Of a stretch of 6,009 nt of DNA, positions 5,895 through 6,009 are shown one piece after another. The stretch lies in assembly GCA_027023915.1 (NCBI GenBank), contig JALVUB010000209.1, positions 1-6,009 on the forward strand. The letters are read 5' to 3'. A model generated the notes under the pieces. That model did no database searches. It had not been told where the DNA came from and saw only the letters and a program-made list of their open reading frames with translations. The translations under genes were made by a program, and so were the position numbers. Source of the DNA: Sedimenticola sp. (GTDB taxonomy: Bacteria; Pseudomonadota; Gammaproteobacteria; Chromatiales; Chromatiaceae). Each line of letters starts with the position of its first letter. Positions within the stretch are counted from its first letter, which is position 1.

Positions 5895-6009
5895 TCAGGG
5901 GATGGCCTTGCCTGGATTGAGAATAGCATTGGGATCGAACTGGCGCTTGATCGCCCGCATCAGTTCCAACGTGGGTTCGTCGATCTCCCGGGACACGAAA
6001 GGCCGTTTC
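5895..6009 (-). CDS. FAD-linked oxidase, GlcD-like, C-terminal end (partial)
   Basis: The gene enters from the right edge and ends at TGA 5897-5895; only 37 complete codons are visible and the frame begins at 6008. The ending includes REIDEPTLELMRAIKRQFDP, then NAILNPGKAIP. The pattern LM-x-x-IK-x-x-x-DPN-x-ILNPGK is the typical C-terminus of the FAD-oxidase C-terminal domain found in glycolate oxidase subunit GlcD, D-lactate dehydrogenase and related enzymes. These flavoproteins oxidise 2-hydroxy acids. Glycolate oxidase would fit phosphoglycolate salvage in an organism with phosphoribulokinase, but that substrate is inferred from context only. The FAD-binding domain is outside the window. 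It shares a 15-nt junction with the DUF4139 gene. Confidence 0.8.
   Translation of the reverse strand, partial: KRPFVSREIDEPTLELMRAIKRQFDPNAILNPGKAIP

Noticed and set aside
1..6009. CRISPR array, tRNA, rRNA, transposase or phage genes
   Set aside because: No spaced direct repeats, no cloverleaf-like sequence and no transposase or integrase motifs were seen. All long frames are accounted for by intact housekeeping, metabolic or transport genes.

Overview
The window looks like ordinary chromosomal DNA from a GC-rich autotrophic proteobacterium, most likely a gammaproteobacterium of the Chromatiales type (purple sulfur or sulfur-oxidising). The grounds are a proteobacterial class I phosphoribulokinase, an NhaD-type Na+/H+ antiporter common in marine and haloalkaliphilic gammaproteobacteria, a dxs 3' end, and REP-like intergenic palindromes. 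The genus cannot be fixed from the sequence alone.

Layout from left to right. The last 37 codons of dxs (1-deoxy-D-xylulose-5-phosphate synthase) run on the + strand and end at 116. A 190-bp nested inverted repeat (113-302) fills the convergent junction and supplies the stop codons of both flanking genes. Everything to the right is on the - strand. In transcription order this is: the 3' end of a GlcD-like FAD-linked oxidase (6009-5895), a secreted DUF4139 protein (5879-4464), a 295-nt leader or spacer, nhaD (4168-2744), a 139-nt spacer with a candidate promoter and a long hairpin plus T-run, prk (2604-1732), an 83-nt spacer with a GC-rich hairpin, and an OCA2/ArsB-like permease (1648-299).

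How the genes fit together. Phosphoribulokinase makes ribulose-1,5-bisphosphate for RuBisCO and so marks a Calvin-cycle organism; no RuBisCO gene is present here. It sits between two membrane transporters of the same broad superfamily (ion transporter, IT), a probable Na+/H+ antiporter and a permease of unknown substrate, so ion or pH homeostasis genes are physically linked to carbon fixation. The oxidase at the right edge could be glycolate oxidase, which would fit phosphoglycolate salvage, but only its C-terminus is visible. The oxidase and the DUF4139 gene are 15 nt apart and probably co-transcribed.

I see no CRISPR array, tRNA, rRNA, insertion sequence with a transposase, phage gene or clearly new multigene system. 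The most unusual items are non-coding: the symmetric composite repeat that ends two genes, and the hairpin plus T-run that any transcript entering prk from upstream must cross.
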